From NCBI GenBank assembly GCA_045106985.1, contig JBGCFQ010000009.1, positions 248,001-312,000 on the forward strand: DNA of 64,000 nucleotides, given 5' to 3'. Both the position numbers and the translations under genes were made by a program. Origin of the DNA: JAUIET01 sp045106985 (GTDB lineage: Bacteria > Pseudomonadota > Gammaproteobacteria > Pseudomonadales > JAUIET01). Shown in pieces: positions 33,489-42,642 of the stretch. The number at the start of each line of letters is the position of its first letter. The stretch's first letter is position 1. The notes beneath the pieces are model-generated. The model was not told the origin of the DNA, made no database searches, and saw only the letters and a list, made by a program, of their open reading frames with translations.

Positions 33489-34859
33489 CTAGTAAACCAC
33501 CGAAGGTAACCAGGTTGCCAATGCCGGCCATATGGCCAGCGCGCAAAGCATTATCAACTGAATAATTATAAACGGAATAACACCGCGATATATATCTCGG
33601 GTCTCAACTGATTCGGGCGCAACACCGCGCAAATAAAACAAGGCAAAGCCAAATGGCGGCGTTAAGAACGACGTTTGCAGGTTAAGCGCAATCATTACAC
33701 CAAGCCAAACGGGGTCAAGACCCATCGCCAGCAAAATGGGCGCAACTATGGGCACCACCACAAAGGTAATTTCGATAAAGTCGAGAATAAATCCAAGTAG
33801 AAAAATAACCAGCATCACAACGACTGTGGCACCCACAACGCCCCCTGGCATTCCCTCAAAGGCGCTCTGAACCAGTTCTTCGCCGCCAAAACCACGAAAT
33901 ACCAGAGAAAATACCGCCGCACCAATCAAAATCATAAATACCATTGAGGTAACCAGCAGGGTAGAGCGCCCAACATCGGCCAGCACTCGAATACTCAAAG
34001 CGCCTTTCAGCCCAGCCAGCAGCGTTGCCCCCAGTGCCCCCACGCCGGCAGCCTCCGTGGGGGTGGCTACGCCCAACAAGATTGACCCCAGCACAAGCGC
34101 GATCAGTGCAACTGGTGGCACAATGCTACCCAACTTTTGCAAAACGGTAGTGTCAGGTAAGGCTGACGGGTCAACCGCCGGTGCTTCCTCCGGTCTTAAC
34201 CAGGCACGCACTAGCACGTAGATGATGTACATCAACACCAAAACAAGGCCAGGTATCAGCGCGCCAACAAACAAGTCGCCCACCGAAACCGTTTTAGGAG
34301 AAAAGTTACCCATGTCTAATTGGGCTTGCTGATAGGCGGTTGAAAGAATGTCGCCAAGTAAAACCAGGGCAATTGACGGAGGTATAATTTGACCTAATGT
34401 CCCCGTAGCGCAGATGGTTCCGGTCGCTAGTGCAGGAGAGTAACCCTGGCGCAACATCGTCGGCAGCGAGAGTAAGCCCATGGTCACCACCGTGGCGCCA
34501 ACAATACCAGTGCTGGCGGCTAGCAAGGCCCCCACCACAATAACTGAAACGCCAAGCCCGCCGCGCATTTGCCCAAATACTGCTGTCATATTTTCCAGCA
34601 GTGCTTCAGCTAATTTTGAACGCTCGAGCATAATGCCCATTAGCACGAACAAGGGAACAGCAATCAAGGTCGTGTTGTTGATAGTGCCAAACACGCGATT
34701 AGGCAACGCTTCTAGAAAAGCGATGTCAAACACACCACCTAGTGATCCAAAAAAGGCAAACAGTAACGCCGTGCCGGCTAGGCTGAAAGCAACTGGGTAG
34801 CCAATAATCAAAACGCCACACACCACGGCGAACATAAGCAGTGGAATGTACTCAACCAT
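33489..34859 (-). CDS. dctM: TRAP transporter large permease (DctM)
   Basis: 456-residue inner-membrane protein with about 12 hydrophobic helices, the sodium-coupled transport subunit. DctM hallmarks include PLFVLMGIMLERS, GGLGVSVIVVGALLAASTGIVGATVVTMG, GTICATGTLGQIIPPSIALVLLGD and LNLQTSFLTPPFGFALFYLRG. It overlaps dctQ by 8 bp. Length slightly exceeds typical DctM (about 430), with an added loop around 200-235. Confidence 0.95.
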   Translation of the reverse strand: MVEYIPLLMFAVVCGVLIIGYPVAFSLAGTALLFAFFGSLGGVFDIAFLEALPNRVFGTINNTTLIAVPLFVLMGIMLERSKLAEALLENMTAVFGQMRGGLGVSVIVVGALLAASTGIVGATVVTMGLLSLPTMLRQGYSPALATGTICATGTLGQIIPPSIALVLLGDILSTAYQQAQLDMGNFSPKTVSVGDLFVGALIPGLVLVLMYIIYVLVRAWLRPEEAPAVDPSALPDTTVLQKLGSIVPPVALIALVLGSILLGVATPTEAAGVGALGATLLAGLKGALSIRVLADVGRSTLLVTSMVFMILIGAAVFSLVFRGFGGEELVQSAFEGMPGGVVGATVVVMLVIFLLGFILDFIEITFVVVPIVAPILLAMGLDPVWLGVMIALNLQTSFLTPPFGFALFYLRGVAPESVETRDIYRGVIPFIIIQLIMLCALAIWPALATWLPSVVY

Positions 34860-35352
34860 CGCTTTTTAGCCTCTGGATGTTCTTCACCAGCTCTGCACAG
34901 GCTTGAATCAATAGCATTACCGCCATCGCCGGAATCAGACTCTTTAACAGAAAAACCGCTGCGATGCCTTGGCTTTCCACCGAGGCCTCGCGAATCGCCC
35001 ATGAGCGACTGACATAGTCGAAGCTGGATGCGACGAGATAAACGCAAAGAGGAATCAAGAAAATCAGTGTGCCGGCTAGGTCTACGATCGCTTTGTATCT
35101 AACTGAAAAGCCACGATAAAAAATATCTACTCGAACATGCTCTCCCTGAGACAGGGTATAGGCACTGCCGAGCATGAATACGCTGGCGTGCAGATAAGTA
35201 ATGGATTCCTGCAGCGCAATAAAGTTGATACCAAAGCCATAGCGCAGAGCCACCACCACGCAGCTGACGATCATCATGACGTACACCAGCCAAGCGAGAG
35301 CGTGGCCGGTAATGCGGCTTATAGAGTCGGTGATATTGGCGAATGTGTTCAT
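34852..35352 (-). CDS. dctQ: TRAP transporter small permease (DctQ)
   Basis: 166-residue membrane protein with four hydrophobic helices, the small partner of DctM. Recognisable are the N-terminal WLVYVMMIVSCVVVALRYGFGIN with the conserved Arg-Tyr, LHASVFMLGSAYTLSQGEHVRVDIFYR and the closing SLIPAMAVMLLIQACAELV. ATG at 35352 is chosen since the longer frame enters the yaaA promoter region. First gene of the minus-strand operon dctQ-dctM-thioesterase. Confidence 0.93.
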   Translation of the reverse strand: MNTFANITDSISRITGHALAWLVYVMMIVSCVVVALRYGFGINFIALQESITYLHASVFMLGSAYTLSQGEHVRVDIFYRGFSVRYKAIVDLAGTLIFLIPLCVYLVASSFDYVSRSWAIREASVESQGIAAVFLLKSLIPAMAVMLLIQACAELVKNIQRLKSDG

Positions 35353-35447
35353 GCAGGCAGGATTATACGGCCTTGTGGGTCTGCTACAATACACCTCATT
35401 TCTTACCTTACTTTTTGCAACAGACTGCGAGTTTCTATAGGCGTTTT

Positions 35448-36218
35448 ATGATTACCTTATTATCTCCTGCCAAAACACTGGATTTCGACAGCAAGCCAGT
35501 TACCAAGCGTCATACTCAGCCCGATTTTCTTGAGGATTCGGCTGAATTGATAGCCCAGCTAAAGAAATTATCACCGAGTGATATTTCTGGCTTGATGAGT
35601 GTCAGCGACGCCATCGGCGAGCTGAATTTCGACCGCTATCAACAGTGGCAAACCCCATTCAGCCACAGCAACGCCAAGCAAGCGGTGCTGGCATTCAAAG
35701 GTGATGTCTATACTGGCCTTGAAGCAGACACCTTTTCAGCGGATGATTTTAAGTTTGCCCAAAAGCATTTGCGAATTCTATCCGGCTTGTACGGAATACT
35801 TCGACCACTGGATTTAATGCAAGCCTATCGACTTGAAATGGGTACAAAGTTCGCCAATGAACGTGGCGCAAACCTCTATCAATTTTGGGGTAGTCAACTG
35901 ACTGAGCAACTGAACGCACAGCTAAAAAAGACTAAAAGCGACGTATTGGTCAATCTGGCTTCAAACGAATATTTCAAAGCGGTGCAGAAGAAGCAGATCA
36001 ATGTTGAAATCGTAAGCCCGGCATTCAAAGATTTTAAGAATGGCGACTACAAAATGATTAGCTTCTTTGCCAAAAAAGCGCGTGGTCAGATGGCTCAATG
36101 GATGATTAGAAACCAGGTCACAGAGGCTGCTGATCTGATTAACTTCAAAGCTGACGGTTACAAATACAACAAGAAGTTGTCGTCGCTAAATACCCCGGTC
36201 TTTACTCGCAAACAATAG
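35448..36218 (+). CDS. yaaA: Peroxide stress protein YaaA (DUF328)
   Basis: 256-residue cytoplasmic protein of the UPF0246 family. In E. coli, YaaA limits intracellular free iron during peroxide stress and binds DNA. Motifs are the N-terminal MITLLSPAKTLDF, FKGDVYTGLEADTFSADDF, LRILSGLYGILRPLDLMQAYRLEMGTK, VNLASNEYFKAV and FFAKKARGQMAQWMI. ATG at 35448 matches the family start. Convergent with argS, 7 bp apart. Confidence 0.96.
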   Translation: MITLLSPAKTLDFDSKPVTKRHTQPDFLEDSAELIAQLKKLSPSDISGLMSVSDAIGELNFDRYQQWQTPFSHSNAKQAVLAFKGDVYTGLEADTFSADDFKFAQKHLRILSGLYGILRPLDLMQAYRLEMGTKFANERGANLYQFWGSQLTEQLNAQLKKTKSDVLVNLASNEYFKAVQKKQINVEIVSPAFKDFKNGDYKMISFFAKKARGQMAQWMIRNQVTEAADLINFKADGYKYNKKLSSLNTPVFTRKQ

Positions 36219-36225
36219 GTGTGGC

Positions 36226-37950
36226 CTACATATAGTCCATTACTTCAATACCTAGCAAATCCAGGCCGCAGCGCAGAACGTCACCGCTCAATTGGCACAA
36301 GGCGAGCCGACTCGCGCGTTCAGTCGCTGACACATCGTCTTTCAAAATTGGGCAGGCTTCGTAAAAACTCATGAACGCACTCGCTAATTCATAAAGGTAG
36401 GTGCAAAGAATGTGCGGAAAGGCTTCAGCGGCTACTTGGTCTAGCACGTCGGCAAACTGCAATATTAACAGCGCTAAATCACGTTCTTTGTCATGCTCAA
36501 TTGCAAAGGCCGATAAATCGGTACTGTCAATTCCAGCTTTGCGAAATACACTTCGAATTCGTGTGTAGGCGTATTGCAGATAAGGTGCGGTATTGCCCTC
36601 GAAGCTCAACATGCCATCCCAATCAAACATATAGTCATTGGTGCGTGTTTTGCTTAGGTCAGCGTACTTAACCGCCCCCATTGCAACTTTGCGTGCAACG
36701 TCCTTTTGTTCTTCAGGGCTTAGGCTGCTTTCACGAGCGCTTAACAAAGCGGCTGCTCGCTCCAGCGCCTCGTCAATCAAATCCGACAACTTAACGGTGC
36801 CGCCTGCGCGGGTTTTAAACGGCTTTCCATCTTTGCCCATCATCGTGCCAAACGCATGATGCTCCAGGCTAACGTCATCGCCCGCAATCCCGGCCTTGCG
36901 GCCCAGGGCGAACAATTGCCTCATATGCAGTGATTGACGGGCGTCGATAAAATACATTAAGCGCTTCGCGCCTAAGGTATTGCAGCGATGATCCAGTGCC
37001 GCGATATCGGTAGTGGAATATAAAAAACCGCCACCAGACTTCTGCACAATAACCGGGCTTGGTCGCCCGTTCTTGTCAGCTAGCTCTTCAAGAAAAACCA
37101 CCTTGGCACCCTTGTCATCCACCGCCAAACCCAGATTTACTAATTTTTGTACCACGCCTTCCAGAGCGTCGTTGTAGGCGCTCTCCGGCATGATGTGCTC
37201 GCGAGTCAGGGTTACGCCAAGCGCCTGGTATATATCAACGCTGTGAGATACCGATATATCAATAAACTTTTGCCACAGCGCTTTGCAGTGCGGATCGCCT
37301 GATTGCAGGCGAACAACATAATCCCTGGCACGCTGCGCAAATTCAGAGTCATTATCAAAGTGTGTTTTAGACCGTTGGTAAAAAGTTTCCAAATCTGAAA
37401 GCACCATACTGTCGGTATCGTCAACACTCTCTAATTCGGCGATCAACATGCCAAATTGCGTGCCCCAGTCGCCCATATGGTTCTGACGAATAACGCTATA
37501 ACCTTGAAACTCCAACAGGCGCGCTAAAACGTCGCCAATGATCGTACTGCGCAGGTGACCAACGTGCATTTCTTTGGCCAGATTAGGTGCAGAATAATCA
37601 ACAACAACAGTGCTTTCCCTGCTGCCAGCGGCAGCGGGCTCACATAAGGTGTTTGCTTGAGACAACTGTTGCCCTAAAAAGTCATCAGTCAGAAATATAT
37701 TGATAAAACCTGGTCCGGCCAGTTCGCAGCGACTAGCAATACCTTCCAGCTGCAGCTCATCAAGCACCTTTTGTGCAAGTTCGCGCGGATTTGTCTTTAA
37801 TTGCTTGGCCGCAGCCATTGCGCCATTTGCCTGAAAGTCTCCGAATTTAGCCTGCTTGCTGCGAGCCAATGTGGGAGGACAGCTGGCATCAATGCCAGCG
37901 GCAATCATTGCCTCATGAACACGATCGTTTAAAATATTCTTGATAGACAT
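36226..37950 (-). CDS. argS: Arginyl-tRNA synthetase
   Basis: Class I aminoacyl-tRNA synthetase of 574 residues from the ATG at 37950. It has an N-terminal Add-1 tRNA-binding domain, the HIGH-equivalent in APNLAKEMHVGHLRST, the arginine-site region, FGTMMGKDGKPFKTRAG in place of KMSK, as is usual for ArgRS, and a C-terminal DALR anticodon domain ending GIEVMDYM. The longer frame up to 38064 adds 38 residues foreign to the family. No paralogue or truncation seen. Confidence 0.97.
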   Translation of the reverse strand: MSIKNILNDRVHEAMIAAGIDASCPPTLARSKQAKFGDFQANGAMAAAKQLKTNPRELAQKVLDELQLEGIASRCELAGPGFINIFLTDDFLGQQLSQANTLCEPAAAGSRESTVVVDYSAPNLAKEMHVGHLRSTIIGDVLARLLEFQGYSVIRQNHMGDWGTQFGMLIAELESVDDTDSMVLSDLETFYQRSKTHFDNDSEFAQRARDYVVRLQSGDPHCKALWQKFIDISVSHSVDIYQALGVTLTREHIMPESAYNDALEGVVQKLVNLGLAVDDKGAKVVFLEELADKNGRPSPVIVQKSGGGFLYSTTDIAALDHRCNTLGAKRLMYFIDARQSLHMRQLFALGRKAGIAGDDVSLEHHAFGTMMGKDGKPFKTRAGGTVKLSDLIDEALERAAALLSARESSLSPEEQKDVARKVAMGAVKYADLSKTRTNDYMFDWDGMLSFEGNTAPYLQYAYTRIRSVFRKAGIDSTDLSAFAIEHDKERDLALLILQFADVLDQVAAEAFPHILCTYLYELASAFMSFYEACPILKDDVSATERASRLALCQLSGDVLRCGLDLLGIEVMDYM

Positions 37951-38122
37951 AGGGACAATAACCAGCAGGTCGCAGAAGCGCTGCGTGATTGTACCGAACA
38001 CATGGTATGTGGTCGAGCAAGTGCTGCTCTGGAATTTTTTCTTTTGCCGTGTCAGTCTTGGCAAAGCATCTGTTGGGATTGGAAACCTAGACTATGACAA
38101 TAGAACAATTCGGGCAGACCTT

Positions 38123-39016
38123 ATGACTAGCGTTGCTGTGCCAAACTTATATTTCGCGCTGATACTCTTTCTGTGCGCCGGCTTGTTTGGCTGTATGCCC
38201 AATGCTATTAAAGAGCAGCAGGCATTTAACCAAAAACACTTGGAAGACAACCAGCGCATTCAGCACATCATGGTCAGTGACAGAGGCTCACCAGTGCACG
38301 CTGCATTGGTATTGGCCAGCGTTACAGAGTCTAGGTCTAAAGCAGTCGTTTTTATTCATGGCACACCCGGCGACTGGCAAAATGCCGGGCGCTATTTACT
38401 CGACGAACGCCTACTTGAGTCGGCCACGGTTGTTAGTGTCGACCGGCCCGGTTGGGGAGAATCGAGCGTTAGTGACCCTGAAGTGAGTTTGCTTTTTCGC
38501 GAGCAGGCTATAGGCATAGCAGCGGTGCTTGACGCATTGAGAAGTGAGATGGGAATAGGGCATGTAATATTGGCCGGCCACTCTTTGGGCGCGTCGATTG
38601 CGCCGCGTGTTGCCATGGACTTTCCAGAGCTGGTTGATGGCATGTTATTGATGGCCGGCTCGCTTGATCCGCAACGGGGTGGGCCGCGCTGGTACAATAA
38701 ATTCGCAGCTCTGCCTGGTTTATCTTTTATTTTGCCGGAAGCTCTCAACCGCTCTAATCGAGAAATAATGTCCCTGCGCAAAAACCTTCTTTCGATGAAA
38801 GCAGGCTGGGCAACAGTGAGCTTTCCGGTTCAGGTTATTCAAGGCATGGAAGATAAACTGGTTTACCCGCAGAATATCGATTTTATCGAAGCACAATTGC
38901 CTAACGGAAACTTGACCAGTGTGCGATTGCCCAACGCCGGTCACCTTATTAACCTGGAACAGCGCTCGCTAGTGGTCACTACCTTAGAGCACATGTTGAG
39001 ACAGGCCTCTCTGTAA
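38123..39016 (+). CDS. Alpha/beta-hydrolase lipoprotein
   Basis: 297-residue hydrolase. A signal peptide with a lipobox-like LFGC (about Cys22) suggests membrane attachment. The oxyanion region is FIHGTPGDWQNAGRY, the nucleophile elbow GHSLGASIAP (Ser near 150), and a late Asp/His pair appears in GMEDKLVYPQNI and PNAGHLINLEQR. Substrate not predictable. ATG at 38123 is preferred because the frame from 37940 runs antisense into argS. It is divergent from argS, with about 170 bp between them. Confidence 0.85.
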   Translation: MTSVAVPNLYFALILFLCAGLFGCMPNAIKEQQAFNQKHLEDNQRIQHIMVSDRGSPVHAALVLASVTESRSKAVVFIHGTPGDWQNAGRYLLDERLLESATVVSVDRPGWGESSVSDPEVSLLFREQAIGIAAVLDALRSEMGIGHVILAGHSLGASIAPRVAMDFPELVDGMLLMAGSLDPQRGGPRWYNKFAALPGLSFILPEALNRSNREIMSLRKNLLSMKAGWATVSFPVQVIQGMEDKLVYPQNIDFIEAQLPNGNLTSVRLPNAGHLINLEQRSLVVTTLEHMLRQASL

Positions 39017-39163
39017 AGAGGCTCTGGAAAACGAGCGCCTGCGGTAGATCAGCCTTTGTCATAAGGCAAATGTAAGCACTGAACAGAATTGCTGTGCACA
39101 AATACCTTGGCCTGTCACCCTTGCGTCGGATACGGTTCCCTGCTCAGCTAAGAGGACCAGAAA

Positions 39164-39382
39164 ATGCCAAATCTAACAGACGACAAGTTCCTGCGTGACA
39201 AAGAATCGTTGGTTCAGAATCTGGAAGACATAGTGGAGTTTCTTGGTGATGAAGACGCCAAAAAAGTGACGCTGACTCACACTGTGTTAACTCGCCACGT
39301 GAGTACAGTCTCCGCGAATAGCTCCGGCTCAGATCACGGTGAGCACAGCGAGCTTGAAGCCGACGCCGAAGAAGTTTTTTAG
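39164..39382 (+). CDS. Small acidic protein of unknown function
   Basis: 72-residue protein with an AGAGGA ribosome-binding site about 10 bases before its ATG. Residues 1-35 look helical (SLVQNLEDIVEFLGDEDAKK), the middle is Thr/Val/His-rich (THTVLTRHVSTVSANSSG) and the tail is His/Glu/Asp-rich (DHGEHSELEADAEEVF). No domain recognised. It may be a small regulator or metal-binding peptide. The reading frame, good start and stem-loop downstream support a real gene, but comparative evidence is lacking. Confidence 0.55.
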   Translation: MPNLTDDKFLRDKESLVQNLEDIVEFLGDEDAKKVTLTHTVLTRHVSTVSANSSGSDHGEHSELEADAEEVF

Positions 39383-39429
39383 AGCCCTCAGCGGCGCTGC
39401 TATAAAAAGCCCTCAGCGTTTTATCCTCC

Positions 39430-39455
39430 ATAGCCCCCAGAGCTCCTGGGGCTAT
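39430..39455. terminator. Possible bidirectional terminator between the small gene and leuA
   Basis: 8-bp inverted repeat ATAGCCCC / GGGGCTAT with a 10-base interior that can extend the stem. It lies in the 90-bp space between convergent stop codons. The plus-strand flank is only moderately T-rich, so efficiency is doubtful. Confidence 0.45.
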
Positions 39456-39472
39456 AGCCTTATTACTTCATT

Positions 39473-41167
39473 TTAGAGAGCCGCAACTGCCTCAGTCTCA
39501 TTTTGAGTAGTTACCAACGGTTGATTTACCGCACTTAAAATGGCTTGCAGAGAGGCCGACACTATATCTTGGCTTTTACCCACACCACAATAACGAGCGC
39601 CGTCCACACTCAATTGCACATAGGTCGCAGCCTCTGCCTCTGCGCCGGCAGTATGGTTCAAGGTATGCTCGCTGTATTCTACCAGCACAACATCTTTTCC
39701 AGAGTGACGCTGTAAGGCATCGACAAAGGCCCCTACCACGCCGGTGCCAGTGCCATTCAATAAAATGTCCTCTTCACCAAAGGTAACCTTGGCCGTTAAA
39801 TGCTCCTGCTTGTTTTCCCGGCTAAGCTGATAGCCGTTTAATTTATACGGAGAGCGTTGATCGATGTATTTCTGGGTAAACAGCTTACCAATGGCTTCAG
39901 GTCCCACCTCGGCCGCTGATCGCTCTGCAAAGCCTTGCACCACACCGCTGAAATCAATTTGCAGCCAGCGAGGAATTTGCATGCCATGTTCTTGTTCTAA
40001 CACATAGGCAATACCGCCCTTGCCGCTTTGGCTGTTGATTCGAATCACTTCCTGATACGAGCGGCCCAGGTCTGCAGGGTCTATGGGAAGGTACGCCACT
40101 TGCCACAGATCCCCATCCTCTCGCTTGTTCAAACATTTGCGAATTGCATCCTGATGGCTGCCAGAAAAAGCGGTAAAAACCAGCTCTCCGGCATAAGGAT
40201 GGCGAGGGTGAACGGGCAACTGGGTACAGGCTTTCACACAACGAATAATTTCATCCATATTCGACAAGTCCAGATCGGGGTCTATGCCCTGACTGTAAAG
40301 GTTCATTGCCATCGTAACGATGTCCATATTGCCGGTACGCTCACCATTACCCAACAGCGTGCCTTCTACCCGATCAGCGCCGGCCATCACGGCTAGCTCA
40401 GCGGCAGCTACGGCGCAGCCACGGTCATTATGCGTGTGCAAGCTAATGACGGCCGCCTCGCGATTTGACAGATGATCACAGAACCACTCTATTTGGTCGG
40501 CGTATACATTCGGGGTTGTCATTTCAACCGTGGCCGGAAGATTGATAATGCAAGGCTTTGCCGCGGTTGACTCCCACGTAGCCATTACTGCATCGCACAC
40601 CTCAACCGCGTACTCTATTTCAGTACCGGTAAAGCTCTCGGGTGAATACTGAAAAGACCACTCCGTGTCAGTTTGCTTTTCAGCGCAGTCGCGAACGTGT
40701 TGCGCGCCTTGCACGGCTATGTTCTTAATCCCGTCACGATCCAGTTCAAACACCTGCTCGCGCTGTACAGTCGACGTAGAGTTGTACACATGCATGATGG
40801 CACGCTTGGCGCCCTTAAGTGATTCAAATGACCGTTCTATCAATTCCTTGCGAGCTTGCGTAAGTACCTGCACGGTCACATCTTCAGGAATGAGCTCCTC
40901 GGTAATCAGGCGTCGCACGAAATCAAAGTCCGGCTGCGACGCTGCCGGAAAGCCAACCTCAATCTGCTTGAAACCAACGCTTACCAACAGCTTGAACATC
41001 TGTAGCTTTTGCGCCACGTTCATTGGATCTATCAGAGCTTGGTTGCCATCCCTAAGGTCCACGCTGCACCACTGCGGAGCTTTGCTAATACGCTGATCGG
41101 GCCAGCGTCGGTTTGGCATCGGCAGTGTTGCAAATGCGGGGTATTTTCGGTGGTCGAATCGACTCAT
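39473..41167 (-). CDS. leuA: 2-isopropylmalate synthase (long type)
   Basis: First committed enzyme of leucine synthesis, condensing acetyl-CoA with 2-ketoisovalerate. The 564-residue length fits the long LeuA class of pseudomonads and actinobacteria. The TIM-barrel part has WCSVDLRDGNQALIDPM, EVGFPAASQPDF, SLHTHNDRGCAVAAAELAV with the metal-binding His pair, and GTLLGNGERTGN. A LeuA dimer (leucine-feedback) domain occupies about 430-560, with GTGTGVVGAFVDAL. It is divergent from an Lrp-type regulator gene, which may control it. Confidence 0.96.
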   Translation of the reverse strand: MSRFDHRKYPAFATLPMPNRRWPDQRISKAPQWCSVDLRDGNQALIDPMNVAQKLQMFKLLVSVGFKQIEVGFPAASQPDFDFVRRLITEELIPEDVTVQVLTQARKELIERSFESLKGAKRAIMHVYNSTSTVQREQVFELDRDGIKNIAVQGAQHVRDCAEKQTDTEWSFQYSPESFTGTEIEYAVEVCDAVMATWESTAAKPCIINLPATVEMTTPNVYADQIEWFCDHLSNREAAVISLHTHNDRGCAVAAAELAVMAGADRVEGTLLGNGERTGNMDIVTMAMNLYSQGIDPDLDLSNMDEIIRCVKACTQLPVHPRHPYAGELVFTAFSGSHQDAIRKCLNKREDGDLWQVAYLPIDPADLGRSYQEVIRINSQSGKGGIAYVLEQEHGMQIPRWLQIDFSGVVQGFAERSAAEVGPEAIGKLFTQKYIDQRSPYKLNGYQLSRENKQEHLTAKVTFGEEDILLNGTGTGVVGAFVDALQRHSGKDVVLVEYSEHTLNHTAGAEAEAATYVQLSVDGARYCGVGKSQDIVSASLQAILSAVNQPLVTTQNETEAVAAL

Positions 41168-41264
41168 GGGAATGTCCTGAATGATGGCTCTGCGACAAAA
41201 CGTCTGGCGCGGAGCCCAGTGCTAATTAGCTGCTCGTGTAAGAGTAAGTATAGCTAATCGATGT

Positions 41265-41320
41265 TAGTGATATATGCTATATTAACTACTTAAAGCGTGT
41301 CTATGCGCTATTAATCACTA
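41265..41320. promoter_or_regulatory. Dyad-containing control region between leuA and the Lrp-type gene
   Basis: The 178-bp divergent region is very AT-rich. TAGTGAT (41265-41271) and its inverted copy ATCACTA (41314-41320) flank a 42-bp segment with TATATT-like -10 hexamers. Lrp/AsnC regulators commonly bind such spaced dyads next to their own gene. Evidence is by eye only. Confidence 0.4.
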
Positions 41321-41345
41321 CTAAATAACGATATTATAGGTTTTT

Positions 41346-41843
41346 ATGGAGCTGGATCGTATAGATCGAAAGATTCTCACCTTGATGCAGCAGAACGGAC
41401 GCATCAGTAATTTGGAGCTCGCTGAAAACATTGGGCTTTCGGCTACGCCTTGCTCGCGCAGGGTAAAGCGACTGGAGGAGGCTGGTGTCATTCGCCAGTA
41501 CGTTACTCTGCTGGATGCAGAGAAACTGGGTTTGGGAATTAAAGTGATTATCAGCGTTAGTATGGATCGACATACCCCGGAACGCTTTGACAATTTTGCC
41601 GAGCAAATAGGGCGATTTCCAGAAGTTGTGGAATGCAGCATTGTTACCGGCCAAGAAGCGGATTTTCTGGTGACGGCCTTGTTGCCCGACATGAGCTATT
41701 TTGAAGAATTCTTGCTGGGTCGTCTTACCGGTATAAAAGGCGTTACCGGTGTCCGCAGCAGCTTTGTGCTGCGTAAAATGATAGACCGAACTGATGTGCC
41801 GCTGAATCATATAGACAACCCAGTTCAAAGCACAAAAAACTAA
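41346..41843 (+). CDS. Lrp/AsnC family transcriptional regulator
   Basis: 165-residue DNA-binding protein. N-terminal helix-turn-helix (about 1-60): LDRIDRKILTLMQQNGRISNLELAENIGLSATPCSRRVKRLEEAGVI. C-terminal RAM ligand domain (about 65-150) with VECSIVTGQEADFLVTALLPD and GVRSSFVLRKM. Such proteins form octamers and sense amino acids, so divergence from leuA makes leucine or another branched-chain effector a reasonable guess. ATG at 41346 leaves TATAGG upstream as a weak ribosome site. Confidence 0.93.
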   Translation: MELDRIDRKILTLMQQNGRISNLELAENIGLSATPCSRRVKRLEEAGVIRQYVTLLDAEKLGLGIKVIISVSMDRHTPERFDNFAEQIGRFPEVVECSIVTGQEADFLVTALLPDMSYFEEFLLGRLTGIKGVTGVRSSFVLRKMIDRTDVPLNHIDNPVQSTKN

Positions 41844-41859
41844 ACAACAATGTGCAAAC

Positions 41860-42588
41860 CTAACGCTTTAGTGCGCTTACCAATGGCAAGGCCATAGATG
41901 GGTAATCACTGATAATACTGTCCACTCGCATCGCATACAGTTTTCGTATAATCGACGGTTCATTCACTGTCCAGCAGGACACGTGCAGACCGGCTATCTG
42001 CGCTTTCCTCACATAAGCTGGCGTGCATAATTTCCAATGGCAACAAAAATACTGCAAGCCCAAGGCCTTAGCTGTGTTCAAGTCGCGTTTATTGGTTGCA
42101 ACAATACCTCGCTCCAAATGCGGCGCTAACTCACCAATAAACGTAAGTATATTGGTATTCGACGACGTGATAATAAATCGTTTGGACTTTTTGTTTGCTG
42201 GAAATCGTTCGGCTAACATTTCTGCTATTCGCAGCATGTCGCGCTTCGGGCCAGGCTTAACTTCCAGCTGATATTTTTCTAACGCTCCAGTAGCGCTTAT
42301 TAATTTGTCCAGGCTGGCAATGCCCACCTGTTGCTTTCCAGGCCACTGCGGTCCGAACTGACGGGCGTCCATGGCTTGTAATTGCCGCGCAGTAAATGAC
42401 CGAACCTTGCCTTTGGCATTTGTTGTACGGTTTACCGTGCCGTCGTGAACAATCACAATGTTGCCGTCGGCCGACAATTGTAAGTCTATTTCAATGCGCT
42501 TTACGCCACGTTCTATGGCATGAAGACAGCCCGCGATCGTATTTTCTGGCGCTTCGCCTGCCGCTCCTCGATGACCATATACCTGCAT
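41860..42588 (-). CDS. Glycerophosphodiester phosphodiesterase (UgpQ type)
   Basis: 242-residue cytoplasmic GDPD enzyme that hydrolyses glycerophosphodiesters to glycerol-3-phosphate and an alcohol. The N-terminus GHRGAAGEAPENT holds the catalytic His and metal Glu, followed by IEIDLQLSADGNIVIVHD with the second catalytic His, and late VSCWTVNEPSIIRKL and DSIISDYPSMAL strands. Without a signal peptide it resembles UgpQ rather than periplasmic GlpQ. Convergent with the Lrp-type gene. Confidence 0.93.
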   Translation of the reverse strand: MQVYGHRGAAGEAPENTIAGCLHAIERGVKRIEIDLQLSADGNIVIVHDGTVNRTTNAKGKVRSFTARQLQAMDARQFGPQWPGKQQVGIASLDKLISATGALEKYQLEVKPGPKRDMLRIAEMLAERFPANKKSKRFIITSSNTNILTFIGELAPHLERGIVATNKRDLNTAKALGLQYFCCHWKLCTPAYVRKAQIAGLHVSCWTVNEPSIIRKLYAMRVDSIISDYPSMALPLVSALKR

Positions 42589-42642
42589 TGCGTTCTCCTG
42601 TCTAAAGAGTTTTCACTTTAAGGGTTTAAAATTAATTGCCAA

